Shown: one piece after another, positions 1 to 5,885 of the stretch | Numbering within the stretch: the first letter of the stretch is position 1 | Layout of the letters: each line of letters opens with the position of its first letter | NCBI GenBank assembly: GCA_031272005.1 | Contig: JAISUQ010000073.1 | Coordinates: forward strand, 1 to 7,194 | Origin: Coriobacteriales bacterium | Lineage (GTDB): Bacteria; Actinomycetota; Coriobacteriia; Coriobacteriales; UBA8131 | Reading direction: 5' to 3' | DNA: 7,194 bases | Translations under genes and position numbers: made by a program | The notes under the pieces: model-generated | What the model was told of the DNA's origin: nothing | The model's input: only the letters and a program-made list of their open reading frames with translations | The model's database searches: none

Positions 1-92
1 TTGGACTGTTGCTGAGCGATGCTCGGATGGACCGCGCCACAATCGCATGTGTACGTATCAGGATCGACTTCATAAGGCTCAACAAGGTAAAC

Positions 93-120
93 TTAGTGAA
101 TCTAAGTGAATATTAGCGAA
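93..120. repeat. 10-bp tandem repeat, nearly three copies
   Basis: Three consecutive units read TTAGTGAATC, TAAGTGAATA and TTAGCGAA. The period of 10 bp is close to one helical turn. The stretch is AT-rich against GC-rich surroundings. Its function is unknown; it could be a protein-binding array or a chance microrepeat. Confidence 0.5.
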
Positions 121-129
121 CCCTCGAAC

Positions 130-144
130 TGCGGTAAAGCCGCA
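130..144 (-). terminator. Small inverted repeat after glpK, weak terminator candidate
   Basis: TGCGG and CCGCA form a 5-bp GC-rich stem about 36 bp past the glpK stop. On the minus strand the stem is followed by GTTCGAGGG rather than a T-run, so it is not a convincing Rho-independent terminator. It is the only hairpin seen in the downstream region. Confidence 0.22.
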
Positions 145-179
145 ATGACGGGGTTTGAACTGTAGCGGCTCGTGCTGGG

Positions 180-1940
180 TTACACTCGGGCGATGGCGGT
201 TTGCCAACCGGCGAGCAGGGCTTCACGGGTAGTTGGGGGCATTGAGGGTTTGAAGGGTTTGAATGAGGTGGAGAGTTGCTGGCCAGCAGGGTCGCTGGCG
301 GGTGCACTTTCGATATTCTCCGCCAATTCCAGTGCCTTGAGTGCCTCGGGGCTGTCCCAGAAGCCGCTGGCCAGGCCGGCCAGGAAGGCTGCTCCCAGGG
401 CGGTGGTCTCGGTGTTGGCAGGACGCAGCACCTCCACACCCAGGATGTCACTTTGGAATTGCATCAGGAAGTCGTTGGCTGCCGCGCCACCGTCTACATG
501 GAGTTTATCCAGCTTGCAACCAGCATCGGCTTCGGCTGCCCGCACCAGGTCGTGAACCTGATAGGCCATGGCCTCCAGGGCGGCGCGCACTATGTGGTTG
601 CGGGTGGTTCCCCGGGTCAGGCCGAGAACGGCGCCGCGCGCCTGGGCATTCCAGTGCGGTGCCCCCAGGCCGGTGAAGGCCGGTACTACGTAAACGCCGC
701 CGGTATCCTCCACTGCCAAAGCGCAGTCCTCGGACTCAGCGGCGGTGGTAATCAGCCCCAACTCATCGCGCAGCCATTGGATGAGGGCGCCAGCCACGAA
801 GACGCTGCCTTCCAGGGCGTATTCCAGCCGGGGCGAGGCGGACGGGGTGGCGGCTGATGCGGCGGGTGGCGAGGCGATCGGTGGCGAAGCGACGGGCAGG
901 GTGGCGGCGGATGGCAAAGTGGGCAAGACGGGTGAGGCGGGTGCCGAAGCTGGCAGCGCGGCGGCGGGCTCCGAAGCGGGCGGGGTGGCAGCTGGTGCCG
1001 AAGCGGGCGTGGCTGGTGCCGAAGCAGGCGTGGCTGGTGCCGAAGCGGCAATCGTAGCCACCAGGCGATTGCGCGATACCGGCGGCTCGCTGCCGGTGTG
1101 CATCAGGAAGAAGCAGCCGGTGCCGTAGGTGTTCTTGGCCTCGCCGGGCTTGAAGCAGCGGTGTCCGAACAGGGCGGCCTGCTGGTCGCCGGCCACGCCG
1201 AAGATGGGCAACCCGGCGGGCACGGCCGGATGTGCTGTGCGGCCAAAGAAACTGGCGGAGAGGCGCGCCTCGGGCAGCAGCAGTGCCGGGATGTCGAAGA
1301 GTTCCAACAGCCAGGCATCCCAACAGCCCTGGTGGATGTCGAACAGCATGGTGCGACTGGCGTTGGTATAGTCGGTGGCGTGTACAGCACCGCCGGTCAG
1401 TGACCAGAGCAGCCAGCTGTCCACGGTGCCAAAGGCCAGCTCGCCGCGCTCGGCCCGCTCGCGGGCGCCGGGTACGTTGTCCAGCAACCAGCGAATCTTA
1501 CTGGCCGAGAAGTAGGCATCGGGAATCAGGCCGGTTCGCCGGGTGACCTCGGCAGCAAGCTCCGGCTCGCCGCATATCTCCTCCACCATCTGCGCGGTGC
1601 GACGGCACTGCCAGACGATGGCGTTATGGATCGGCTTACCGGTAGCCCGCTCCCAAATGATGGTGGTCTCACGTTGGTTGGTAATGCCGATGCTGTCAAT
1701 CTGCTCCGGCGCTGTATTGGTTGCCACCAGCAACTGAGTAAAGGCCGACAATTGGGAGGAGAGGATCTCCTGCGGGTCGTGCTCCACCCAGCCCGGCTGT
1801 GGATAATGTTGCCCAAAGGCATTCTGAGCACTGCCGACTACCAGGCCGGCATGGTCGAAGAGGATGGCCCGCGAGCTGGTAGTACCCTGGTCCAGCGCCA
1901 GGACGTAACGCTGGTTCGAAGCGCCTGGCTGGCTACTCAT
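180..1940 (-). CDS. glpK: Glycerol kinase with a 72-residue Ala/Pro/Ser-rich insertion
   Basis: GlpK (FGGY family) transfers phosphate from ATP to glycerol, giving sn-glycerol-3-phosphate in the cytoplasm. Visible landmarks are the N-terminal phosphate-binding stretch ALDQGTTSSR (residues 15-24), NQRE (89-92, glycerol-contacting Arg90/Glu91), Tyr143 in the FGGY signature YFSASKIRWLLDN (143-155), the catalytic-base segment AGDQQ (Asp252), NTYGTGC (270-276), and the C-terminal GLGAPHW and GLTRG...NHIVRAALE segments. The start is the ATG at 1940, with AGGAG 10 bp upstream and MSSQ 11 residues before the conserved core; a longer frame to 1985 has no support. The protein has 586 residues against about 500 for the family. 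The excess is residues 299-370 (bases 831-1046), lying between conserved TIA and EYALEG, where Escherichia coli GlpK has only a short turn. The E. coli fructose-bisphosphate loop (Gly-Gly-Lys-Gly) and the Gram-positive phospho-His segment are not recognisable. The start overlaps the upstream hydrolase gene by 8 bp. Confidence 0.94.
   Translation of the reverse strand: MSSQPGASNQRYVLALDQGTTSSRAILFDHAGLVVGSAQNAFGQHYPQPGWVEHDPQEILSSQLSAFTQLLVATNTAPEQIDSIGITNQRETTIIWERATGKPIHNAIVWQCRRTAQMVEEICGEPELAAEVTRRTGLIPDAYFSASKIRWLLDNVPGARERAERGELAFGTVDSWLLWSLTGGAVHATDYTNASRTMLFDIHQGCWDAWLLELFDIPALLLPEARLSASFFGRTAHPAVPAGLPIFGVAGDQQAALFGHRCFKPGEAKNTYGTGCFFLMHTGSEPPVSRNRLVATIAASAPATPASAPATPASAPAATPPASEPAAALPASAPASPVLPTLPSAATLPVASPPIASPPAASAATPSASPRLEYALEGSVFVAGALIQWLRDELGLITTAAESEDCALAVEDTGGVYVVPAFTGLGAPHWNAQARGAVLGLTRGTTRNHIVRAALEAMAYQVHDLVRAAEADAGCKLDKLHVDGGAAANDFLMQFQSDILGVEVLRPANTETTALGAAFLAGLASGFWDSPEALKALELAENIESAPASDPAGQQLSTSFKPFKPSMPPTTREALLAGWQTAIARV
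831..1046 (-). repeat. In-frame low-complexity insertion within glpK
   Basis: These 216 bp encode exactly 72 residues that are almost all Ala, Pro, Ser and Thr with a few Val/Leu/Ile. The right part (994-1049) is a 21-bp tandem repeat in about 2.6 copies, units starting at 994, 1015 and 1036, encoding ASAPATP twice. The left part is more degenerate (ASPPIASPP and similar). It falls precisely between conserved blocks of the kinase, so it reads as an expanded surface loop rather than a frameshift. Confidence 0.85.
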
Positions 1941-3135
1941 CGCTCTGCCGCTCCTGCACTTCGGCCTGCACTTCGGCCTCCGCATCCTGCCGCTCCAATG
2001 TTTCTGTCGTCAATTCGACTTCGGCGTCTCGCTGTCCTGCCAACGTCGCTTCCAACCAGTTCAGGACATCCTGATACACCTCGCGCCGGTTGGGCTCGTT
2101 GAGAATCTCATGCCGCAGTCCCGGATAGAGCTTCTCCGTCACATCCTGCAAGCCAGCCTGCCTGTACATCTCTGCTGCCTGGCGTACGGCAGCGCCTCTC
2201 TCCCCCACCGGGTCTTCGCCACCGGCTATCAACAGCAGCGGTAGCTCTTTGGGGATGCGCTCGGCGGCGCTGGAATCCACCATCCCCAGCAGCAGCCCGG
2301 CCATGGCCGCATAGGCGCCAACCGAGAAGACCTCGCCGCAGAGCTCATCGGCGATATAGGCGTCCACAGCGGCTGGGTCGGTGTTCAGCCAGTCGAAGCG
2401 CGTGCGCGCCGGTTTGATGGTCTTGGCCAGGGCACCCATAGCCAGATTATGCAGCAGGGCGCTGCGATAGTCCTCACCGCGCAGGGCAGCAATCAGCCGC
2501 GCCAGCACCAGCGCCGAGTTGGAGAGCAGCGTAGGCTGATGTGATGTGCCGCTGAGCACTGCCGCCGCCAGGCCGGCACCATGACGGGTGATATAGCAGC
2601 GCACCATGAAGCTGCCCATGGAATGTCCCAGCAACACATATGGTGCGCCAGGATGACGTTCGCTTACTAGCATGCGCAACTGGTGCATGTCATCGAGCAG
2701 GATGTCGCTGCCGCCATGTAGCGGTATACAGGCCAGCTTTTCCATGGAGAGGATACTGGCGCCATGGCCAACGTGGTCTTCTCCGCAGACTACAAAGCCC
2801 TGCCTTGCCAGATAGCCGGCAAATTCCCGGTAGCGAGCGATATGCTCCGCCGCACCGTGGACTATCTGGATAACCGCCCGGGGCGCTGCTGGGAGTGCTG
2901 CTGGGGGCGCTGCCGAGGCCGCCTCTGCAGCAGCAGTCGCTGACGCCGATGGCGCCGCTGGGGTCACCTCCTCTGCAGCAGACACCGATGCCGATGTGGC
3001 CGATGTGGCCGCTGGCACCGCTGTCACCGCTGGCTCCCAAAGCAGCGCCCGGATTACCGACCGCCCGTCACTGGAGGGATAAGTCAACTCACTTTCAACA
3101 ACAGCATCACTCAGTGTCTTCAACTGCCCGCCCAT
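1933..3135 (-). CDS. Alpha/beta hydrolase, monoacylglycerol lipase/lysophospholipase type (Hydrolase_4/S33)
   Basis: The protein likely hydrolyses a fatty-acyl ester of a monoacylglycerol or lysophospholipid in the cytoplasm. No signal peptide or membrane segment is seen. Landmarks over 400 residues: the oxyanion HG in IQIVHGAAEH (93-94), DHVGHG (120-125), the nucleophile elbow GHSMG (Ser172), a cap region around residues 200-290, the acid Asp308 in AGGEDPVGERG, and the base His342 in GLRHEILNE. These are classic spacings for the family. Residues 36-84 are an Ala/Ser/Pro-rich insertion between LLWEP and PRAVIQIVHG, where relatives have only a few residues. The C-terminus (about 368-400) is a Glu/Gln/Ala-rich tail with an AEVQ duplication. 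GTG (3141), ATG (3138) and ATG (3135) are all possible starts; 3135 gives the best spacing, 7 nt, from GGAAGG. The stop overlaps the glpK start by 8 bp, so the two are co-transcribed and probably translationally coupled. The true substrate cannot be read from sequence. Confidence 0.86.
   Translation of the reverse strand: MGGQLKTLSDAVVESELTYPSSDGRSVIRALLWEPAVTAVPAATSATSASVSAAEEVTPAAPSASATAAAEAASAAPPAALPAAPRAVIQIVHGAAEHIARYREFAGYLARQGFVVCGEDHVGHGASILSMEKLACIPLHGGSDILLDDMHQLRMLVSERHPGAPYVLLGHSMGSFMVRCYITRHGAGLAAAVLSGTSHQPTLLSNSALVLARLIAALRGEDYRSALLHNLAMGALAKTIKPARTRFDWLNTDPAAVDAYIADELCGEVFSVGAYAAMAGLLLGMVDSSAAERIPKELPLLLIAGGEDPVGERGAAVRQAAEMYRQAGLQDVTEKLYPGLRHEILNEPNRREVYQDVLNWLEATLAGQRDAEVELTTETLERQDAEAEVQAEVQERQSDE
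1951..1955 (-). promoter_or_regulatory. Ribosome-binding site of glpK inside the hydrolase gene
   Basis: AGGAG on the minus strand lies 10 nt before the glpK ATG at 1940 and within the last codons of the hydrolase gene. It supports the 1940 start over the longer frame and fits translation by reinitiation or coupling after the hydrolase stop at 1933. Confidence 0.6.
1955..1978 (-). repeat. Perfect 12-bp tandem duplication at the hydrolase 3' end
   Basis: TGCACTTCGGCC occurs twice head-to-tail on the plus strand. In the hydrolase frame it encodes a doubled AEVQ-type tetrapeptide near the C-terminus. It directly abuts the glpK ribosome-binding site, so copy-number change would alter the hydrolase tail without changing frame and leave the glpK site intact. 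Confidence 0.85.
2884..3030 (-). repeat. In-frame low-complexity insertion within the hydrolase gene
   Basis: About 147 bp encode some 49 residues dominated by Ala, Ser, Pro, Thr and Val with a few Glu. Short internal repeats are seen, such as CCGATGTGG twice in tandem near 2990-3010 and several ACCGCTG units, but there is no long clean period. It separates the first beta strand (LLWEP) from the next (AVIQIVHG), which are close together in relatives. Confidence 0.75.
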
Positions 3136-3141
3136 CATCAC

Positions 3142-3315
3142 GCCTTCCGTCCAGATGATTCTTAGGGACTAGCCCATGATACCCGAGGTAGCCACGGCGC
3201 GACGAGACATTTTCGCTGGCAAACTACTGCTTCCCCAATTATCGCTTGTGACTGTTTGATTATCAGTGCCTATTTCGCCTGATTATAATATCGACGGCTG
3301 CATAGATGGAATCAT
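3142..3315. other. Intergenic region between the toxin gene and the hydrolase gene
   Basis: This 174-bp AT-richer stretch should hold the promoter of the hydrolase-glpK operon. A TATAAT occurs on the minus strand at 3287-3282, and the site is symmetric enough to give TATAAT on the plus strand as well (3284-3289). No good -35 element at 16-18 bp was found for either, and the minus-strand copy would leave a leader of about 140 nt. No clear terminator for the toxin operon is visible. No small gene is supported here. Confidence 0.35.
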
Positions 3316-3624
3316 TCAAAGCAGTTTGCTGATGTCGCGCTTTTTGTAGATGAAGCGCCGCACCTCTACAATATCGTCGATGACTACATAGAAAACAATG
3401 AAGTTCTTTACGTAGATTGGGTAATAGGGGTGCGGTCGATTCCTGGTCGATTCGTAGGGCTGATGGCCCAGTGGGTTATCCAGGCGCTCCTCGATGGCCG
3501 CTTCTACCGCGTCCACCAAGTTTGCAGCGGCCTGGGGGCTTTGCAAACGCTTGGCTATATAGTCTACAGTTTCTGTAAGGTCACTCTCGAAAAGTGGCAA
3601 GTAACGGAGTCGATAGGCCTTCAC
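3316..3624 (-). CDS. RelE/ParE-family toxin
   Basis: This 102-residue basic protein has the compact RelE/ParE build: an N-terminal strand (YRLRYLPLFESDL), two helices with SPQAAANLVDAVEAAIEERL (about 29-48), then beta strands ending in NFIVFYVVIDDIVEVRRFIYKKRDISKLL (residues 74-102). The aromatic-then-Arg/Lys C-terminal pattern is typical of the superfamily. Members either cleave mRNA at the ribosome (RelE) or poison gyrase (ParE); the sequence alone does not decide. The start codon is GTG at 3624 and it shares GTGA with the antitoxin stop, a 4-bp overlap. It is expressed from the antitoxin promoter and should be neutralised by direct binding to the antitoxin C-terminus. Confidence 0.85.
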   Translation of the reverse strand: MKAYRLRYLPLFESDLTETVDYIAKRLQSPQAAANLVDAVEAAIEERLDNPLGHQPYESTRNRPHPYYPIYVKNFIVFYVVIDDIVEVRRFIYKKRDISKLL

Positions 3625-3884
3625 AGGCGGCTCCGGATACGCGAGAATACCTCTTTGTGGCTATGGCGCTCGTCACTGATGGCGGCAGCATAATCTGCCT
3701 CATCCAGCTGCAGTTCCACATCGTTGGACAGTGCTGCATAATCCTCCAAGCTGAGCAGTACCATAGTACCGTAGCCATTCTTGGTCAAAAAGACTGGGCT
3801 ATGCTCATGGACCTGCTTCTCCACCTCTGGAAACTTGTTACGCAAGTCAGTAACAGGCCGAATATCAATTGAGTCCAGTTGCAT
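3621..3884 (-). CDS. Phd/YefM-family antitoxin
   Basis: The 87-residue protein starts with IDIRPVTDLRNKFPEVEKQVHEHSPVFL (about residues 5-32), the usual Phd/YefM fold in which the N-terminal half dimerises and binds the operator, followed by TKNGYGTMVLLSLEDYAAL and an acidic, flexible C-terminal part (NDVELQLDEADYAAAISDE) that would wrap the toxin. The start is ATG at 3884, preceded by GGAG with 6 nt spacing. It is the first gene of the toxin pair, as is usual, and is expected to autorepress the promoter just upstream. Confidence 0.87.
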   Translation of the reverse strand: MQLDSIDIRPVTDLRNKFPEVEKQVHEHSPVFLTKNGYGTMVLLSLEDYAALSNDVELQLDEADYAAAISDERHSHKEVFSRIRSRL

Positions 3885-3916
3885 CTCTTACTCCAAATCT
3901 CTGATAGATTTCTACC

Positions 3917-3932
3917 AGAATTATAGCATTCT
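3917..3932 (-). promoter_or_regulatory. Extended -10 promoter with overlapping inverted repeat, antitoxin-toxin operon
   Basis: On the minus strand TGCTATAAT (3928-3920) is a perfect extended -10, which can work without a good -35; none is obvious. The -10 sits inside an inverted repeat with arms AGAAT (3917-3921) and ATTCT (3928-3932) and a 6-nt spacer, which would suit operator binding by a Phd/YefM dimer. The distance to the antitoxin ATG is about 36 nt. Confidence 0.6.
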
Positions 3933-3979
3933 TCCAGCAGCAAACTGGCCGCGATTTAGATGCCCCTTAGACGCCCCAG

Positions 3980-5416
3980 TTAACGGGCGGCTGCCGATGT
4001 GCGGTTGGTGGCTAACGCCAGCAGCAGAGCAGAGCCCACCACCGGCAACATGGCGTAGGCCAGGTACATGCCGCCAAAACCAATGGCGCCGCTGATCAGG
4101 CCGGCCACCAGAGCGCCCAGACCCATACCGGTGTCGAAGCCCACATAGAAGGTGGCCATGGCACTGCCTCGCCGGTTGGGTTCGATGTCCCGCGCGGCCA
4201 TGGTGTTGAAGACCGTATAGCCTGTGCCGTAGCCAATTCCCTGGCAGACGGCGCCCAGCAACAGGGTAGGCAGGTTGAAACAGGTGGCCAGGGAAAGCAT
4301 GGCCAAAAGCAGACACGCGTAGCTGATAAGCGCCGGCAGGCGAAAACCGCGTTTGTCCACCAGGCGGCCAAATTGCGGTCGCGCCACCAGGATGGCGATG
4401 GCTTCCACTACAAAGTAGAGTTGGACATGTTCGATGCCACGGGATGCGGCCATCAACGGCACAAAGGAGGCAATGGCGCCGTGACAAGCGGTGACAAACA
4501 GCATCAGCACAGCCGGCAGGACGGCACGTCGCTCAATCAGACGGGCAAAGGCCATGCGGAGAAAACCCTTGGGCTGCCCATCTGTGCTGGAGGCAGGTGC
4601 GGCGCTAGAGGCAGGGGTGGCGCTGGAGGCAGGCGTGGCGCTGGAAGCAGGGGTGGCGCTGGAGGCAGGGTTGGCCGCTGCGTCCTCCACGCTTTTCTCC
4701 GCATTACCTGCAGTTTGTTCCTGAGACTCGCGAGCGGCTTTGTCGGCTGCGATGCGCCGGTAGTTGACCAGCTGCGCCAGCCCGAAGCCGACAAACAAAA
4801 AAGCTGCGCTGACAAGCACCGAGGTTTTGGCGCCCCAGGTATAGTAGAGCGTCAGCGTCAGCCAGGGCGCCAGCACTGCCGCAATCGAGTTGCCAGTGGT
4901 GAACCAGCCCATACCTTCGGCAAAGCGCTGGCGCGGGATGACGTCTGCGGCCACCGTGGGCGCCGCCGTGTTGGCCATGGCCCAACCAAAACCCTGGATG
5001 AAGCGGATCACCAGTACCAGTGCCATCACCGGCAGCACGGCATAACAGACGCAGGCCAGCGCCATCACCGCAAAGCCGGCACTGAGGATGCCCCGGCGGC
5101 CAAAGCGGTCGATAGCCAGGCCCACGAAGGGGCGCATCAGCACGCAGGCCACAGCCCAGACGCCAGCCACCAGCCCCACCAGCGACTCGGGCGCGCCCAG
5201 GTCGTGGAAGTGCAACGGCAGCAGTGTGGGCAGCATGTTGAAACCGCAGAACAGAAAGAAATTGAAGAGCACCACGGAGAAGAAGTCGCGTGTCCAGAGT
5301 TGCGGGCGCTGATCAGGCGACGAGCCGGGAGCTGGCAGCGCGAAATCGGCCTGCAGCGCGCTGGGAGCTGTCTTTGTGGAATCGGCCTGCGACGCATTGA
5401 TGCCCGAGGGGGTCAT
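3980..5416 (-). CDS. Major facilitator superfamily transporter with repeat-bearing central loop
   Basis: This is a 478-residue inner-membrane transporter of the major facilitator superfamily. About twelve hydrophobic segments are arranged as 6+6, the first near residues 47-68 and the last near 452-470. The motif A loop between segments 2 and 3 is clear (RPFVGLAIDRFGRRG, 95-109), and its counterpart in the second half is RPQFGRLVDKRGFR (346-359). The substrate cannot be assigned; drug efflux and sugar or organic-acid transport are all possible. The first ~40 residues are polar and Ala/Ser/Pro/Gln-rich. The central cytoplasmic loop (about 218-297) holds a PASSAT repeat (about 248-278) encoded by five 18-bp tandem units. 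The start is ATG at 5416 with AAAGGA 6 nt upstream. It seems monocistronic: 128 bp separate it from the HipS-like gene and about 95 bp from the antitoxin. Confidence 0.9.
   Translation of the reverse strand: MTPSGINASQADSTKTAPSALQADFALPAPGSSPDQRPQLWTRDFFSVVLFNFFLFCGFNMLPTLLPLHFHDLGAPESLVGLVAGVWAVACVLMRPFVGLAIDRFGRRGILSAGFAVMALACVCYAVLPVMALVLVIRFIQGFGWAMANTAAPTVAADVIPRQRFAEGMGWFTTGNSIAAVLAPWLTLTLYYTWGAKTSVLVSAAFLFVGFGLAQLVNYRRIAADKAARESQEQTAGNAEKSVEDAAANPASSATPASSATPASSATPASSAAPASSTDGQPKGFLRMAFARLIERRAVLPAVLMLFVTACHGAIASFVPLMAASRGIEHVQLYFVVEAIAILVARPQFGRLVDKRGFRLPALISYACLLLAMLSLATCFNLPTLLLGAVCQGIGYGTGYTVFNTMAARDIEPNRRGSAMATFYVGFDTGMGLGALVAGLISGAIGFGGMYLAYAMLPVVGSALLLALATNRTSAAAR
4584..4673 (-). 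repeat. 18-bp minisatellite, five copies, in the transporter gene
   Basis: Five head-to-tail 18-bp units start at 4584, 4602, 4620, 4638 and 4656. Each is a variant of GCGCTGGAGGCAGGGGTG, differing at one to three positions, the outer units being the most diverged. On the coding strand they give Thr/Ala-Pro-Ala-Ser-Ser-Ala hexapeptides in the loop joining the two halves of the transporter. Gain or loss of a unit keeps the frame. Confidence 0.95.
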
Positions 5417-5463
5417 CAGGTGTCCTTTACTACTGGAGTGCGAACAGAACTGAACAAGCCGTC

Positions 5464-5490
5464 ATTGTACTAAACCCCATCTGGCGCCAA
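5464..5490 (-). promoter_or_regulatory. Weak promoter candidate for the transporter gene
   Basis: On the minus strand TTGGCG (5490-5485) and TACAAT (5469-5464) are separated by 15 bp, which is shorter than the usual 17. The -10 lies about 48 nt before the ATG. This is the best pair seen in the 128-bp gap, but the spacing makes it uncertain. Confidence 0.25.
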
Positions 5491-5539
5491 TCGGTCGTAA
5501 AGTATGAAAAGGCCAGAAAACAGCGTCTCTTTGATGGCG

Positions 5540-5551
5540 AATTATCAAGAC
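5540..5551 (+). repeat. 12-bp direct repeat, left copy flanking the hip-like module
   Basis: AATTATCAAGAC here is identical to 6772-6783. The copy overlaps the stop codon of the HipS-like gene. Together the two copies bracket the whole kinase/HipS-like module and its promoter. One such match is expected by chance in 7 kb, so a role in insertion is speculative. Confidence 0.35.
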
Positions 5552-5880
5552 GTTATCGGCTCCAGATACAAATCATCGTTAGGCGACACGCCGCGGGTGT
5601 GGGCAATCAACGCCGCTTCGTCATATTGTTCCAAATCCAATCCGTTGAGGACATAGTAGATGTTTTGCCGATTCGGCGGCAACAGCCGATCCCTGACCCA
5701 GCTCAGGGATTGCTGAGCGTTCAACTCTCGGATGCCACTCTTGATGTAGATAGCAAGCGACAGCGGCGTATTCTCCCAGTTACACTCCGGGTTGATGCGC
5801 AGCGACCAGGTGCCAGACTGCTCATCCAAGGAAAGCAAGCCAAAATCCAAACCGCCTCTGTTGGTAACCCTGTACTGCAT
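5545..5880 (-). CDS. HipS-like protein: detached HipA N-terminal domain
   Basis: This 111-residue protein has no signal peptide or membrane segment. It follows the pattern of the first N-terminal subdomain of HipA (and of HipS in HipBST systems). FGLLSL (13-18) matches the VGELT strand. PLSLAIYIKSG (39-49) matches PLSLSLPLQRG. WVRDRLLPPNRQN (61-73) matches the FFDNLLPDS segment. The C-terminal YDEAALIAH...DDLYLEP matches the last helix and strand. The likeness was seen by eye and is moderate. The gene begins 5 bp after the kinase stop with AGGAG 8 nt before its ATG, so it is surely co-expressed with the kinase. By analogy it may bind the kinase and either inhibit it (as HipS does) or complete its fold. 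No DNA-binding motif is visible. I recall similar small proteins in gut Firmicutes and Actinobacteria, but have not verified this. Confidence 0.65.
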   Translation of the reverse strand: MQYRVTNRGGLDFGLLSLDEQSGTWSLRINPECNWENTPLSLAIYIKSGIRELNAQQSLSWVRDRLLPPNRQNIYYVLNGLDLEQYDEAALIAHTRGVSPNDDLYLEPITS

Positions 5881-5885
5881 GAACC

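Larger units (their letters stand above)
1..179. other. Non-coding region downstream of glpK
   Basis: This stretch lies past the glpK stop and runs to the window edge. Two plus-strand frames are open from the edge to about 113-115, and short minus-strand frames are open leftwards, but none gives a recognisable protein or has a supported start. The visible structure is a 10-bp tandem repeat and a small inverted repeat, listed separately. A convergent gene tail in the first ~115 bases cannot be excluded. Confidence 0.5.

Noticed and set aside
1..115. Plus-strand frames open from the window edge to stops near 113-115
   Set aside because: Two frames are open at once, neither product is recognisable, and the length is too short to judge; not called as a gene.
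108..150. tRNA-like T-loop (TTCGA) near a small hairpin
   Set aside because: The flanking bases do not form a T stem, and no acceptor, D or anticodon arms can be placed.
994..1049. CRISPR-like repeat array
   Set aside because: The units are contiguous with no spacers, keep the reading frame and encode a simple peptide repeat.
745..1128. Plus-strand open frame rich in Ala-Glu-Ala-Gly across the glpK insert
   Set aside because: It is the antisense of the GC-rich repeat in glpK; such repeats leave all frames open. It has no family resemblance, and the minus-strand frame has the conserved kinase motifs on both sides.
1941..1985. Upstream extension of glycerol kinase to 1985
   Set aside because: The extra residues (PKCRPKCR) are the out-of-frame reading of the 12-bp duplication in the hydrolase gene; the ATG at 1940 has a ribosome-binding site and fits the family N-terminus.
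4373..5473. Long plus-strand open frame (366 codons) opposite the transporter
   Set aside because: It is His/Gln/Gly-rich with no domain or membrane pattern, and lies wholly opposite a well-supported transporter with motif A and about twelve membrane segments.
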